Shown piece by piece: positions 29,074 to 38,324 of a stretch of 64,000 bases of DNA; within the stretch, counting starts at the first letter, position 1; each line of letters begins with the position of its first letter. This DNA is from Gracilibacillus kekensis (GTDB taxonomy: Bacteria; Bacillota; Bacilli; Bacillales; Amphibacillaceae). The stretch is taken from the NCBI RefSeq assembly GCF_900143085.1, contig NZ_FRCZ01000003.1, positions 62,001 to 126,000 of the forward strand, read 5' to 3'. The position numbers and the translations under genes are program-made. The notes beneath the pieces were generated by a model. It worked only from the letters and a program-made list of their open reading frames with translations, was not told the origin of the DNA and searched no databases.

Positions 29074-30339
29074 ATGGGTGAAAAAATTACAGTAGAAAAC
29101 GGTGTTGTACAAACACCTAATAAACCGATTATCCCTTTTATTGAAGGTGATGGAATTGGCCCAGATATCTGGGCAGCAGCAAGTCGAGTATTAGAAGCTT
29201 CTGTTGAGAAAGCATATAATGGTGAAAAAGGTATTGAATGGAAAGAAGTTCTTGCAGGTCAAAAAGCATTTGACAAAACTGGTGAATGGTTACCAGAAGA
29301 AACGTTAGATGTTATTCGCGAAAACAAGATTGCAATTAAAGGACCTCTAACAACACCAATTGGTGGAGGTATTCGTTCTTTGAACGTTGCATTACGTCAA
29401 AAGCTAGATCTTTTTGCATGTCTTCGTCCTGTACGTTGGTTTGATGGAGTTCCATCACCGGTAAAACGTCCAGAAGATACAGACATGGTAATCTTCCGTG
29501 AGAACACAGAAGATATTTATGCAGGTATCGAATGGCAAGAAGGTTCAAACGAAGTGAAAAAAGTAATCGACTTTCTTCAAAATGAAATGGGTGTTGAAAA
29601 TATTCGTTTCCCAGAAACTTCTGGTCTAGGAGTGAAACCTGTTTCTAAAGAAGGTACGACTCGTCTTGTACGTGCTGCAATTGATTATGCAATTAACGAA
29701 GGACGTAAAAGTGTAACATTAGTCCACAAAGGTAATATTATGAAATTCACAGAAGGTTCTTTCAAAAACTGGGGTTATGAAGTTGCTGAGAAGGAATATG
29801 GTGATAAAGTATTTACTTGGGCAGAATGGGAGCGCATTGTTGAAAAAGATGGTAAAGATGCTGCAAACAAAGCACAAGATGAAGCAGAAGCAGCTGGACG
29901 TATTATTGTAAAAGATTCAATTGCAGATATCTTCTTACAACAAATTCTAACTCGACCAAAAGAGTTTGATGTAGTAGCAACAATGAACTTAAATGGTGAT
30001 TATATTTCTGATGCCCTAGCTGCACAAGTTGGTGGTATCGGGATTGCTCCAGGTGCTAACATTAACTACGAATCTGGACATGCGATTTTTGAAGCGACAC
30101 ATGGTACTGCACCAAAATATGCAGGCCTTGATAAAGTTAATCCATCTTCTGTAATCCTTTCTGGTGTACTAATGCTTGAACACCTTGGATGGAGAGAAGC
30201 GGCTGAATTAATCCTTAAATCAATGGATAAAACAATTGGTTCTAAAGTTGTAACATATGACTTTGCTCGTTTAATGGAAGGCGCAACAGAAGTTAAAGCT
30301 TCAGAGTTTGCTGATGAATTAATCAAAAATATGGACTAA
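29074..30339 (+). CDS. icd: NADP-dependent isocitrate dehydrogenase
   Basis: Oxidative decarboxylation of isocitrate to 2-oxoglutarate with NADP. The 421-residue protein contains [14 protein letters not shown], the substrate-loop serine in [14 protein letters not shown], and [14 protein letters not shown]. The metal and nucleotide region includes [27 protein letters not shown] and [19 protein letters not shown] precedes the ATG. It is the last gene of the operon here: the expected mdh is replaced by palindromic element B. Codon choice is more regular than in its neighbours, consistent with high expression. Confidence 0.96.
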   Translation: MGEKITVENGVVQTPNKPIIPFIEGDGIGPDIWAAASRVLEASVEKAYNGEKGIEWKEVLAGQKAFDKTGEWLPEETLDVIRENKIAIKGPLTTPIGGGIRSLNVALRQKLDLFACLRPVRWFDGVPSPVKRPEDTDMVIFRENTEDIYAGIEWQEGSNEVKKVIDFLQNEMGVENIRFPETSGLGVKPVSKEGTTRLVRAAIDYAINEGRKSVTLVHKGNIMKFTEGSFKNWGYEVAEKEYGDKVFTWAEWERIVEKDGKDAANKAQDEAEAAGRIIVKDSIADIFLQQILTRPKEFDVVATMNLNGDYISDALAAQVGGIGIAPGANINYESGHAIFEATHGTAPKYAGLDKVNPSSVILSGVLMLEHLGWREAAELILKSMDKTIGSKVVTYDFARLMEGATEVKASEFADELIKNMD

Positions 30340-30395
30340 GCAAAATCAGTCCTCATTGTCTACAAAAAAGTAGAAGTAAAATAATTCTATAATTA

Positions 30396-30982
30396 GAAAA
30401 ATCCAAACGATTATTCGTTTGGATTTTTTGCGCGTATTAGAAGGAAAATGCGATATAACTTAGGAGGTGATTTTGAGAGTTTATTTGTACTTTGCAATCT
30501 CTCCGGCTTGTCGACTTCCCTTTCCGCGGGTTTTTCTCCTCAGCTAACTTTTTAAGCAAGGGGCACTTAAAAAGTGGATCTTCGGATAAAAACATCCCGC
30601 AGGAGTGGAAGCCGACGCCTGCGTTTGTTAATGCTTTACAACTAAAATCAGAATAAAAATGTAGGCTTTATTCCATATCGATCATAAATGGCTTCTAGAA
30701 TTACTTATTATTATTAGCAATATATACTTATATTTGTAACAACCCAAATGCTAGCATTTGCAATAGTTGTAGAGTCCCACTAAGCGGAGGCGGCCACTTC
30801 TACTCCTGTGGGATTGTTTTCCATGAAGATCCACTTTTCCATGCGATTTTTGCTTGGAAAAGTTAGCTGAATGGAAAACCCCACGGAAAGGGAAGTGGGC
30901 AGCCGGAGCGGGTATCTAGTAATTAATACATTTCAAAATTACCACTTCATCGATTTCGTAGTATCCTGATATTACGCACTAA
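30396..30982. repeat. Nested palindromic intergenic element B
   Basis: Terminator hairpin first (atccaaacga 30401-30410 with tcgtttggat 30415-30424, then six T). Inverted units follow at about 30500-30623 and 30783-30911. A right end around 30932-30975 (caaaattaccac..., then gtagtatcctgatattacgc) resembles the left end, inverted. Outer pairing TCGACTTCC with GGAAGCCGA has one mismatch. It occupies the site where mdh is expected. Confidence 0.85.
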
Positions 30983-31042
30983 TAAAAACTACACGTGACA
31001 TCTCATTATTACTACCAAGCAAATAATTACTGCTCAGCATTT

Positions 31043-31069
31043 TGTTAACGGAAGGTAAAGGAATGTAAA
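31043..31069 (-). promoter_or_regulatory. Candidate PhoP box before phoPR
   Basis: On the minus strand TTTACA, TTTACC and TTAACA (complements of 31064-31069, 31054-31059 and 31043-31048) form three direct repeats. They are spaced 10 and 11 bp. This is the TT(A/T/C)ACA pattern bound by PhoP dimers, and suggests autoregulation. Confidence 0.55.
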
Positions 31070-31173
31070 CAAAATTTTACATATTTTAAGCGCATTTGTA
31101 GTATATATCTATTCACAATATCTATTTGTCCATGTATGATAAAGTTAATATAGATAAAAGATGGGGTGCTTTG

Positions 31174-31869
31174 ATGGAAGAGAAGGTATTAATTGTAGAT
31201 GATGAACAGTCTATCGTAACCTTATTACAGTACAATATTGAGAAATCCGGATTTAAAACAGATACTGCTTTTGATGGGATAGATGGTTTGCAAAAAGCAA
31301 GTAGCGGAGAATTCGACCTTATTATTCTTGACCTTATGTTACCGGGCATGGAAGGCACAGAAGTATGTAAAGCGTTAAGACAAAAACAAATAGATACACC
31401 AATATTAATGTTAACAGCTAAGGACGATGAGTTTGACAAAGTCTTAGGGTTAGAGCTTGGAGCAGATGATTATTTAACTAAACCCTTTAGCCCTAAAGAA
31501 GTGGTCGCAAGGATAAAAGCAATATTAAGACGTTCAAAAACTCGAGAAAATAATGATGATCAGCCGTTTATTAAAATTTCAGATTTGTTAATCTATCCCC
31601 AACAATATGAAGCAACCATCAAGGGGGATGCACTTAGCTTCACACGGAAAGAATTTGAACTGTTGCACTATCTTGCAAAACATAAAGGAAAAGTTTTATC
31701 ACGTGATCAGTTGTTAAGTGCTGTATGGAATTATGATTTCGTAGGGGATACTAGAATAGTTGATGTACATGTTAGTCATTTACGAGAAAAAATTGAACCA
31801 GATACCAAACATCCGGTTTATATCAAGACAATTAGAGGTCTGGGATATAAAATGGAGGAGCCTTACTAA
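31174..31869 (+). CDS. phoP: Response regulator PhoP (OmpR/PhoB family)
   Basis: A 231-residue response regulator. The receiver domain (1-120) has the acidic pocket VDDEQ, the phospho-acceptor Asp in LIILDLMLPGMEG (near residue 52) and the conserved Lys in DYLTKPFSP. The OmpR-type winged helix (about 130-231) has KEFELLHYLAKHKGKVLSRDQLL and RIVDVHVSHLREKIE. The ATG at 31174 follows GGGGTG by five bases; a longer frame adds non-conserved residues. It controls phosphate starvation genes in B. subtilis. phoR starts one base after its stop. Confidence 0.92.
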   Translation: MEEKVLIVDDEQSIVTLLQYNIEKSGFKTDTAFDGIDGLQKASSGEFDLIILDLMLPGMEGTEVCKALRQKQIDTPILMLTAKDDEFDKVLGLELGADDYLTKPFSPKEVVARIKAILRRSKTRENNDDQPFIKISDLLIYPQQYEATIKGDALSFTRKEFELLHYLAKHKGKVLSRDQLLSAVWNYDFVGDTRIVDVHVSHLREKIEPDTKHPVYIKTIRGLGYKMEEPY

Positions 31870-31870
31870 G

Positions 31871-33250
31871 ATGGACGCCAAAAAAAGAGTAAATCTGTTT
31901 TATCGCTACATATTGATGATTGCATCGGTATTTATTTTAATTGGCTTTGTTATTCTTCCTTTAACAGCGGATGAGGAGCAATTTTTTGTACTAGTTTCTT
32001 TAATAATCGGATTTATTATTTTATTAGTTTTAATTTATCATATGTTTGAAAACTATGTGCGTCCGATCAGAGCTTCCATTAATGTAACAAATGAATTAGT
32101 TAAAGGTAATTATAATGCTCGTACATATGTAAAACCATATGGGGAAGCACAGCAATTAAGTAACGCAATTAATGTCTTAGCACGCAATCTTCAAGAAATG
32201 ACGATCCAAGAAAAGATGCAAGGGAGTCAATGGAAGACAGTCCTGAATAATATGGAAAGCGGCTTAATGTTAATTGATGAGCGGGGTTACGTACACCTAA
32301 TTAACCGTAAATTTATTGGAATGTTTGGGAAAAAGTCTGTCGATTATATAGGTTATTTATATTATGATGTGCTTGAAGATACAACGATACATAAGGTGGT
32401 ACAGGAAACTTTTCTATATGAAGAAAAGATGAATGGAAATATTGTAAAAACCATAAAAAAAGAAAAACATTACATCGAAGTTGTTGGAGCACCAGTGATT
32501 AATGATGTGAAAGATTTAAAAGGCGCTGTGCTTGTTTTTCATGATATTACGGACTTGAAGCGAGTCGAAGAGATGCGAAAAGATTTTGTCGCAAACGTAT
32601 CGCATGAGTTAAAAACACCGATAACATCGATACGCGGTTTTGCAGAAACATTGTTAGACGACGAATCACCAGATGAAGAAGTTAGGAAGCAGTTTCTAAC
32701 GATTATCTTAAAGGAAAGTACTAGATTACAATCACTAGTCCATGATTTATTAGAGCTATCGAAAATAGAAAAAGAAGAAATGAAACTGAATACTAAATTA
32801 ATCAATGTTGATGAATGGTTAAAAAATAGCTTAACTTTAATTGAACAGCAGACACAAGAAAAGTCGTTACAATTCATTCAGGAAATTCAACCTAATATTC
32901 ATTTACATGGAGACCCGGATCGGTTACAACAAGTACTATTAAATTTAATGTATAATGCCATAAATTATACAGGTTCAAAAGGAACTGTATTTTTAAGAAT
33001 AAAAGAATTAAATAATAAAATTGAAATACAAGTAGAGGACACGGGTATTGGTATTCCAAAAGAAGCGACACAACGTATATTTGAGCGGTTTTACCGGGTC
33101 GATCGAGCTAGGAGTCGAAACACAGGTGGGACGGGACTTGGTCTAGCAATAGTAAAACATATTGTCGAAGCACACCAAGGTAATATCAGCGTGACCAGTG
33201 AAGAAGGAAAAGGATCTTGCTTTACAGTTAAAATACCGAAAAAATGGTGA
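31871..33250 (+). CDS. phoR: Sensor histidine kinase PhoR lacking the extracytoplasmic sensor domain
   Basis: A 459-residue kinase with two adjacent membrane helices (about 10-30 and 38-60), only about eight residues apart. B. subtilis PhoR is about 579 residues and has a folded extracytoplasmic domain at this place. A HAMP-like linker follows, then a PAS domain (about 120-225). Next come the H-box FVANVSHELKTPITSIRG (phospho-acceptor His), the N-box LLNLMYNAINYT, and ATP motifs VEDTGIGIP and GGTGLGLAIVKHIVEAH. GGAGGAG inside the phoP end drives translation. Signal input must be through the membrane or PAS domain. Confidence 0.88.
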   Translation: MDAKKRVNLFYRYILMIASVFILIGFVILPLTADEEQFFVLVSLIIGFIILLVLIYHMFENYVRPIRASINVTNELVKGNYNARTYVKPYGEAQQLSNAINVLARNLQEMTIQEKMQGSQWKTVLNNMESGLMLIDERGYVHLINRKFIGMFGKKSVDYIGYLYYDVLEDTTIHKVVQETFLYEEKMNGNIVKTIKKEKHYIEVVGAPVINDVKDLKGAVLVFHDITDLKRVEEMRKDFVANVSHELKTPITSIRGFAETLLDDESPDEEVRKQFLTIILKESTRLQSLVHDLLELSKIEKEEMKLNTKLINVDEWLKNSLTLIEQQTQEKSLQFIQEIQPNIHLHGDPDRLQQVLLNLMYNAINYTGSKGTVFLRIKELNNKIEIQVEDTGIGIPKEATQRIFERFYRVDRARSRNTGGTGLGLAIVKHIVEAHQGNISVTSEEGKGSCFTVKIPKKW

Positions 33251-33284
33251 AAGAAATCTCTAAAGATCTCTTTCGCCATTTTTT
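33241..33284 (+). terminator. Terminator of phoPR
   Basis: aatggtgaaaga pairs with tctttcgccatt (33269-33280), followed by TTTT. The stem includes the phoR stop codon. Confidence 0.75.
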
Positions 33285-33379
33285 CATTTGTTCATGAAAC
33301 TTATTGAATAGTTATTACGTAATAAGAGTATATATGGTACATTTGCATAGGTGTAAAGTAATAAAAAGGGGGAAATGAG

Positions 33380-34375
33380 ATGACATTGAAGCAAATCTAC
33401 AGCTGGATAGGTATCATTGTAGCTGTAGTTGTCTTAGGTTTGTTTGTCGCAACGAGTTGGTATACCGTTGATGAATCAGAACAAGCAGTATTAATTACTT
33501 TTGGAGAAGCGGAAGAAGGAACAACAGAACCAGGTCTGCACTTTAAACTACCATGGCCTATCCAAACTGTGGAAACCTTATCAAAAGAAACATTTAGTTT
33601 AAATTTTGGTTATGATCCAGAGAAAGAACAAAGTGCTGATGTAGTTCGTATGATTACTGGAGATGAAAATATTCTACAAGCGGATTTGGTAGTTCAATGG
33701 AAAATTATTGAACCTAGTAAGTATTTATTTAATTCAAATGACCCAAAGCAAGTTCTTTATAATGCCACATCGGCTTCACTTAGAAGTATTATTGGCTCTT
33801 CTACTATTGACGACGCTTTAACAGATGGGAAAGCAGAAATTGAAAATGAAGTATTGGATTTATTAGTAAGTCTTATGGAAGATTATGAAGTAGGAATAGC
33901 GATTCAAGATGTAAAATTACAAGAAGTAGATTTACCAAACGAGGAAGTGCGTCAGGCTTTTATGAAAGTAACCGATGCCCGGGAAACGATGAATACAAAG
34001 AAAAATGAAGCAGATAAATATCGTAATGAAATATATGAAGAAGCATTAGGGGAGAAGGATGCGATTATTTCACGAGCTGAAGGTGACAAAATTGAGCGTA
34101 TCGAAATAGCACGTGGTAATGTCTCCGCATTTAATGCTTTATATGATGCATATCAAGACAGTCCTGAGATCACGAGACAACGATTAGTACTTGAAACGCT
34201 TGATCAAGTCTTACCTGAAGCAAACATTTATATTATGAATGATGATGGAAATACGTTGAAGTATTTACCTTTAGGTCAGAATGGTTCTGCTCAGGCATTA
34301 CCTCCAGCAACAGATTCATCTGAAGACGAAAATTCTGATGAAGAGGAGGTTGAAAACAATGACAGAGAACAATAA
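33380..34375 (+). CDS. hflK: HflK, FtsH protease modulator (SPFH/band 7)
   Basis: A 331-residue SPFH protein with one N-terminal membrane helix (about 8-27). The band-7 domain runs from about 28 to 210 (TVDESEQAVLITFGEA, EPGLHFKLPWPIQTVE). A coiled-coil segment rich in Ala, Glu and Lys follows (about 210-270), and a disordered acidic tail. HflK with HflC forms a ring around FtsH in Gram-negatives and limits its access to membrane substrates. Such a pair is not part of the B. subtilis phoR-polA interval. The end overlaps hflC by 17 bp. AAAGGGGG precedes the ATG. Confidence 0.88.
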   Translation: MTLKQIYSWIGIIVAVVVLGLFVATSWYTVDESEQAVLITFGEAEEGTTEPGLHFKLPWPIQTVETLSKETFSLNFGYDPEKEQSADVVRMITGDENILQADLVVQWKIIEPSKYLFNSNDPKQVLYNATSASLRSIIGSSTIDDALTDGKAEIENEVLDLLVSLMEDYEVGIAIQDVKLQEVDLPNEEVRQAFMKVTDARETMNTKKNEADKYRNEIYEEALGEKDAIISRAEGDKIERIEIARGNVSAFNALYDAYQDSPEITRQRLVLETLDQVLPEANIYIMNDDGNTLKYLPLGQNGSAQALPPATDSSEDENSDEEEVENNDREQ

Positions 34376-35291
34376 TGTATATGAAATGAAAAAAATGACA
34401 CCCAAGGAAATCCGCAGAATGGTTAAAATGGGTATTGTGATTCTTATAACGATCGTTTTAATTATAGTATTTTTCAGTAGTATGTTTGTAGTAAAGGAAG
34501 GAGAATACAAAGTAGTTCGTCAATTTGGGGAAGTGGTACGTATTGAAGATAACCCAGGATTGAATTTCAGGGTTCCTCTATTACAATCTATTACGACGCT
34601 GCCTAAGAAAAAGTTAGTCTATGATGTGATGGAACGTGAAATTAACACGTTAGATAAGAAACGTATGATTATTGATAATTATGCAATATGGGAAATAACA
34701 GATCCAGCTTCAATGATCGCAAATGCTCGTACCGAACTGGGTGCTGAATCACGAATGGGTGAGTTTATTTTTTCTGTAATTCGTTCAGAACTAGGTGCGA
34801 TGGATTATGATGAAATCATTAATGATGAAGGTAGTACGAGAGGTGACTTAAATGAACGAGTGACCGACCGTGTTAATACATTATTAGAAAGGGATAATTA
34901 TGGTATACGAGTCGATGATGTTCGTATTAAAAGAACAGACCTACCTCAAGAAAACGAACAATCCGTTTTCAATCGAATGATTTCTGAACGTGAATCTCAA
35001 GCACAACAATATTTATCTCAAGGGGAAGCTGAAAAAAGTAGGATTACCGCTAAAGCGGATCGTGATGTAACGGAGATGCTCTCGAAAGCGAATGCAGAAG
35101 CAGAAGAAATTCGTGCTGAGGGAGAATTAGAAGCAGCAGAAATGTATAATGTCGCTTTTGAACAAGACCCTGACTTTTATCAGTTGTACCGAACTTTAGA
35201 ATCTTACAAAGAAACAGTTGACGGTGAAACAACGATCATTATCCCGCAAGGTTCACCCTATGCGGATATCTTATTAGGATATTACGAATAA
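34359..35291 (+). CDS. hflC: HflC, FtsH protease modulator (SPFH/band 7)
   Basis: A 310-residue partner of HflK with one membrane helix (about 23-45). The band-7 domain has FVVKEGEYKVVRQFGEVVRI, PGLNFRVPLLQSI and an IRVDDVRIKRTDLPQEN block. A helical region of the type SQGEAEKSRITAKADRDV follows. The ATG at 34359 lies inside the hflK end, with AGGAGG about ten bases upstream, so the pair is coupled. A clean terminator follows. The family call is firm; the FtsH link in this organism is inferred. Confidence 0.88.
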   Translation: MTENNNVYEMKKMTPKEIRRMVKMGIVILITIVLIIVFFSSMFVVKEGEYKVVRQFGEVVRIEDNPGLNFRVPLLQSITTLPKKKLVYDVMEREINTLDKKRMIIDNYAIWEITDPASMIANARTELGAESRMGEFIFSVIRSELGAMDYDEIINDEGSTRGDLNERVTDRVNTLLERDNYGIRVDDVRIKRTDLPQENEQSVFNRMISERESQAQQYLSQGEAEKSRITAKADRDVTEMLSKANAEAEEIRAEGELEAAEMYNVAFEQDPDFYQLYRTLESYKETVDGETTIIIPQGSPYADILLGYYE

Positions 35292-35296
35292 TAAAA

Positions 35297-35330
35297 GAGT
35301 CAGGCGAATTAGTGTCGCCTGACTTTCTTT
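35297..35330 (+). terminator. Terminator of hflKC
   Basis: A perfect 10-bp stem, agtcaggcga (35298-35307) with tcgcctgact (35315-35324), then a T-rich tail. Confidence 0.85.
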
Positions 35331-35340
35331 ATAAATAAAG

Positions 35341-35640
35341 CGTTTATAAGCAATGTCATGTCTAACTCTGAGTACCCAGAAACTAGGAGACTTCACGTAT
35401 CGCCTTACGATAAAGAAGACTTGCCGATTGGTGAAACCAGAGGCTTCGCACTTATGCCTTTAGGTGAAAGTCATCATAGATTAAGCTTGCCTAAGTCCTG
35501 TAGGCAACACAGATGTCAACACTTCCTGTGTAAGTCAGTGATTCCTTTATCTCAGTTGATGTCGAAAATCGCTACGTTTCTAAACGTGCGCTCGCTCTGT
35601 GCTTTTCTTATAGCTAACAAACATGGTAAAATATATGCAA
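35341..35640. repeat. Chain of small hairpins upstream of polA, possible repeat or structured RNA
   Basis: In this gap, tatcg/cgata (near 35399-35413), ttgccta/taggcaa (near 35488-35509) and acacag/ctgtgt (near 35508-35532) can each pair. The end, about 35558-35617 (gtcgaaaatcg...acgtgcgctcg...gtgcttttcttata), recurs in shorter form at about 41451-41493. The region happens to be open in the polA frame but has no ribosome site. Confidence 0.45.
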
Positions 35641-35669
35641 TGGATGGAATCGAAAAGGAGATCGGTAAT

Positions 35670-38306
35670 ATGACAAACAAGTTAGTATTGATAGACGGGA
35701 ATAGCATTGCGTATCGTGCTTTTTTTGCATTGCCTTTATTAAATAATGATAAAGGTGTATATACCAATGCTGTCTATGGTTTTACTACGATGCTATTAAG
35801 AATTTTGGAAGAAGAGCAGCCAAGCCATATCCTTGTGGCCTTTGATGCAGGGAAAACAACATTTCGTCATGAAACATACAAAGAGTATAAAGGCGGAAGA
35901 GAAAAAACACCATCTGAGTTAAGTGAACAGTTTCCGATTTTGCGCGAATTATTAGATGCATTAGCGATTAAACATTACCAGTTACCGAATTATGAAGCAG
36001 ATGATATTATTGGCACCATCGCCAATCAAGCAAAAGATAAAGATTTCGAGGTCAAAGTGATTTCAGGAGATAAAGATTTACTGCAACTTGTATCAGACAA
36101 AGTCGATGTGCGCTTAACAAAAAAAGGAATTAGTGAGGTTATGACGTACACCCCTGAAACGCTAAAAGAAGATATGGAAGTAACGGCAGAACAAATACTT
36201 GATCTTAAAGCATTAATGGGAGACAAGTCTGATAATATTCCTGGAGTACCAGGTGTGGGTCAAAAGACAGCAGTCAAACTATTAAAACAATTCGACACTG
36301 TTGAAAACCTTTATGATCAATTAGATGAAGTAACGGGAAAACTGAAAGAAAAATTAGAAAATAACAAAGAAGAAGCTTTTATGAGTAAACAACTGGTTAC
36401 TATTAATCAACAGTCACCAATTAAAATTACGACGGACGATACGAAATACCATGGATATCAAGAAAAGACTGTAAAAGACTTCTTTAAAGAATTAGGCTTC
36501 AATTCCTTATTAAACCGAATCGATGGTGAAGAAGAGGAAAGCGAAGAAGTACAAGCATTAGAAGAAATGGAGTTTCAAGTAATATCAAATGTGACCGAGG
36601 ATCTATTTACTGGTATTGAAGCATTTGAAATCGAGATATTAAATGAAAGTTATCATACAGAAGAAATGATTGGTGCCTCCATTGTTAATAAAAAAGGAAA
36701 ATACTTTGTTCCTTTAAATGTCATAAAGGAATCCAAAGTTTTTAAAAAATGGGCAGAGGATGACGAGCAGAAAAAGTACGTATTTGATGCCAAAAAAATC
36801 ACTGTTTTACTAAACCGTTTATCGATTGCGATTAAAGGGATTTCATTCGATATTTTGTTAGCATCTTATTTAATTAACCCATCTGAGAATAACCATGATG
36901 TACCAGCTATTAGTCATCGATTCAATGAAAAGAATATTTTATTTGATGAAGAAGTGTACGGTAAAGGAGCAAAAAAAGGGTTACCCATGGAAGAAAACCA
37001 ATGGCAAGAACATATTGTTCGTAAAACCAATATGATTTATCTGTTAAAAGAGCAAATGGAAAAAGCTCTAAAAGAAAATAAGCAGTTATCCTTATTAATG
37101 GATTTAGAATTGCCTCTTGCTTTAGTACTTGGCGAAATGGAAGCAACAGGTGTCAAAGTCGATGTGCAACGTCTGAAAGATATGGGTGAGGAGCTGAAAG
37201 AACGACTAGACACGCTAGAAAAAGAGATTTATGATTTGGCAGGTGAAACATTTAATATCAATTCACCGAAACAATTAGGACCAATCTTATTTGAAAAATT
37301 AGAGTTACCGGTCGTTAAAAAAACAAAGACAGGTTATTCAACCGCTGCGGATGTATTGGAACAACTGCAAGGGAAACATGATATCATTGATAAGCTGTTA
37401 TTATATCGACAGTTAAAAAAGTTAGATTCAACTTATGTTGCCGGTTTACTGAAAGTAATTCATAAAGATAGTAGTAAAATTCATACTCGTTTTAATCAAG
37501 CATTGACGCAAACAGGAAGGTTAAGCTCGATTGATCCTAATTTGCAAAATATTCCGATTCGTATTGAAGAAGGAAGAAAAATAAGACAAGCATTCATACC
37601 TTCTAAAAAAGGTTGGAAAATGATTGCGGCTGATTATTCTCAAATTGAATTACGAGTATTAGCACATATCGCAAAAGATGAAAAGCTGCAAATGGCATTT
37701 AAAGAGGATAAAGATATTCATACACAAACGGCAATGGATGTTTTTCATGTGAAAGAAGAAGATGTAACTTCCAATATGAGACGTCAAGCAAAAGCGGTAA
37801 ACTTTGGCATCGTTTATGGGATCAGCGATTATGGACTTTCCCAAAGTTTAGGTATTACGAGAAAAGAAGCAAAGACCTTTATTAGTCGTTATTTGGATAG
37901 TTACCCTGGAGTTCAGGAATACATGAAAGAAATTGTTCAAGAAGCAAAACAAAATGGCTATGTAACCACGATTATGAATCGTAGACGGTATTTGCCAGAG
38001 ATCACCAGCCGTAACTTTAACCAGCGAAGTTTTGCTGAAAGAACTGCAATGAACACGCCAATCCAAGGTAGTGCAGCAGATATTATAAAATTAGCTATGA
38101 TTGAATTGGATTACCAATTAAAAAGAGAAAAATACCAAGCAACGTTACTACTACAAGTGCACGATGAGTTGATTTTAGAAGTACCTGAGGAAGAATTAGA
38201 AGCTATCTCAAAATTAGTTGTCGATGTAATGGAACATGCTATTGAGTTAAGTGTGCCATTGAAAGTTGATGTTGAACATGGTGAAACGTGGTATGATGCA
38301 AAATAA
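35670..38306 (+). CDS. polA: DNA polymerase I
   Basis: Repair and Okazaki-fragment polymerase, 878 residues. The 5'-nuclease domain (about 1-290) has LVLIDGNSIAYRAFFALP, ILVAFDAGKTTFRHE and GDKSDNIPGVPGVGQKTA. The middle exonuclease-like domain lacks the clean Asp/Glu motifs of E. coli (FEIEILNE in place of FDTET), as in other Bacillus enzymes, so proofreading is probably absent. The polymerase domain has DYSQIELRVLAHI, RRQAKAVNFGIVYG and LQVHDELILEVP. AAAGGAG nine bases upstream sets the start at 35670; the 104-codon upstream extension runs through a repeat and is rejected. Confidence 0.95.
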   Translation: MTNKLVLIDGNSIAYRAFFALPLLNNDKGVYTNAVYGFTTMLLRILEEEQPSHILVAFDAGKTTFRHETYKEYKGGREKTPSELSEQFPILRELLDALAIKHYQLPNYEADDIIGTIANQAKDKDFEVKVISGDKDLLQLVSDKVDVRLTKKGISEVMTYTPETLKEDMEVTAEQILDLKALMGDKSDNIPGVPGVGQKTAVKLLKQFDTVENLYDQLDEVTGKLKEKLENNKEEAFMSKQLVTINQQSPIKITTDDTKYHGYQEKTVKDFFKELGFNSLLNRIDGEEEESEEVQALEEMEFQVISNVTEDLFTGIEAFEIEILNESYHTEEMIGASIVNKKGKYFVPLNVIKESKVFKKWAEDDEQKKYVFDAKKITVLLNRLSIAIKGISFDILLASYLINPSENNHDVPAISHRFNEKNILFDEEVYGKGAKKGLPMEENQWQEHIVRKTNMIYLLKEQMEKALKENKQLSLLMDLELPLALVLGEMEATGVKVDVQRLKDMGEELKERLDTLEKEIYDLAGETFNINSPKQLGPILFEKLELPVVKKTKTGYSTAADVLEQLQGKHDIIDKLLLYRQLKKLDSTYVAGLLKVIHKDSSKIHTRFNQALTQTGRLSSIDPNLQNIPIRIEEGRKIRQAFIPSKKGWKMIAADYSQIELRVLAHIAKDEKLQMAFKEDKDIHTQTAMDVFHVKEEDVTSNMRRQAKAVNFGIVYGISDYGLSQSLGITRKEAKTFISRYLDSYPGVQEYMKEIVQEAKQNGYVTTIMNRRRYLPEITSRNFNQRSFAERTAMNTPIQGSAADIIKLAMIELDYQLKREKYQATLLLQVHDELILEVPEEELEAISKLVVDVMEHAIELSVPLKVDVEHGETWYDAK

Positions 38307-38324
38307 AAAGTAGGGGTTTTATAG

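Noticed and set aside
35358-35669. 104-codon N-terminal extension of DNA polymerase I
   Set aside because: It runs through a hairpin-rich repeat. A proper ribosome site and the family start are at 35670.
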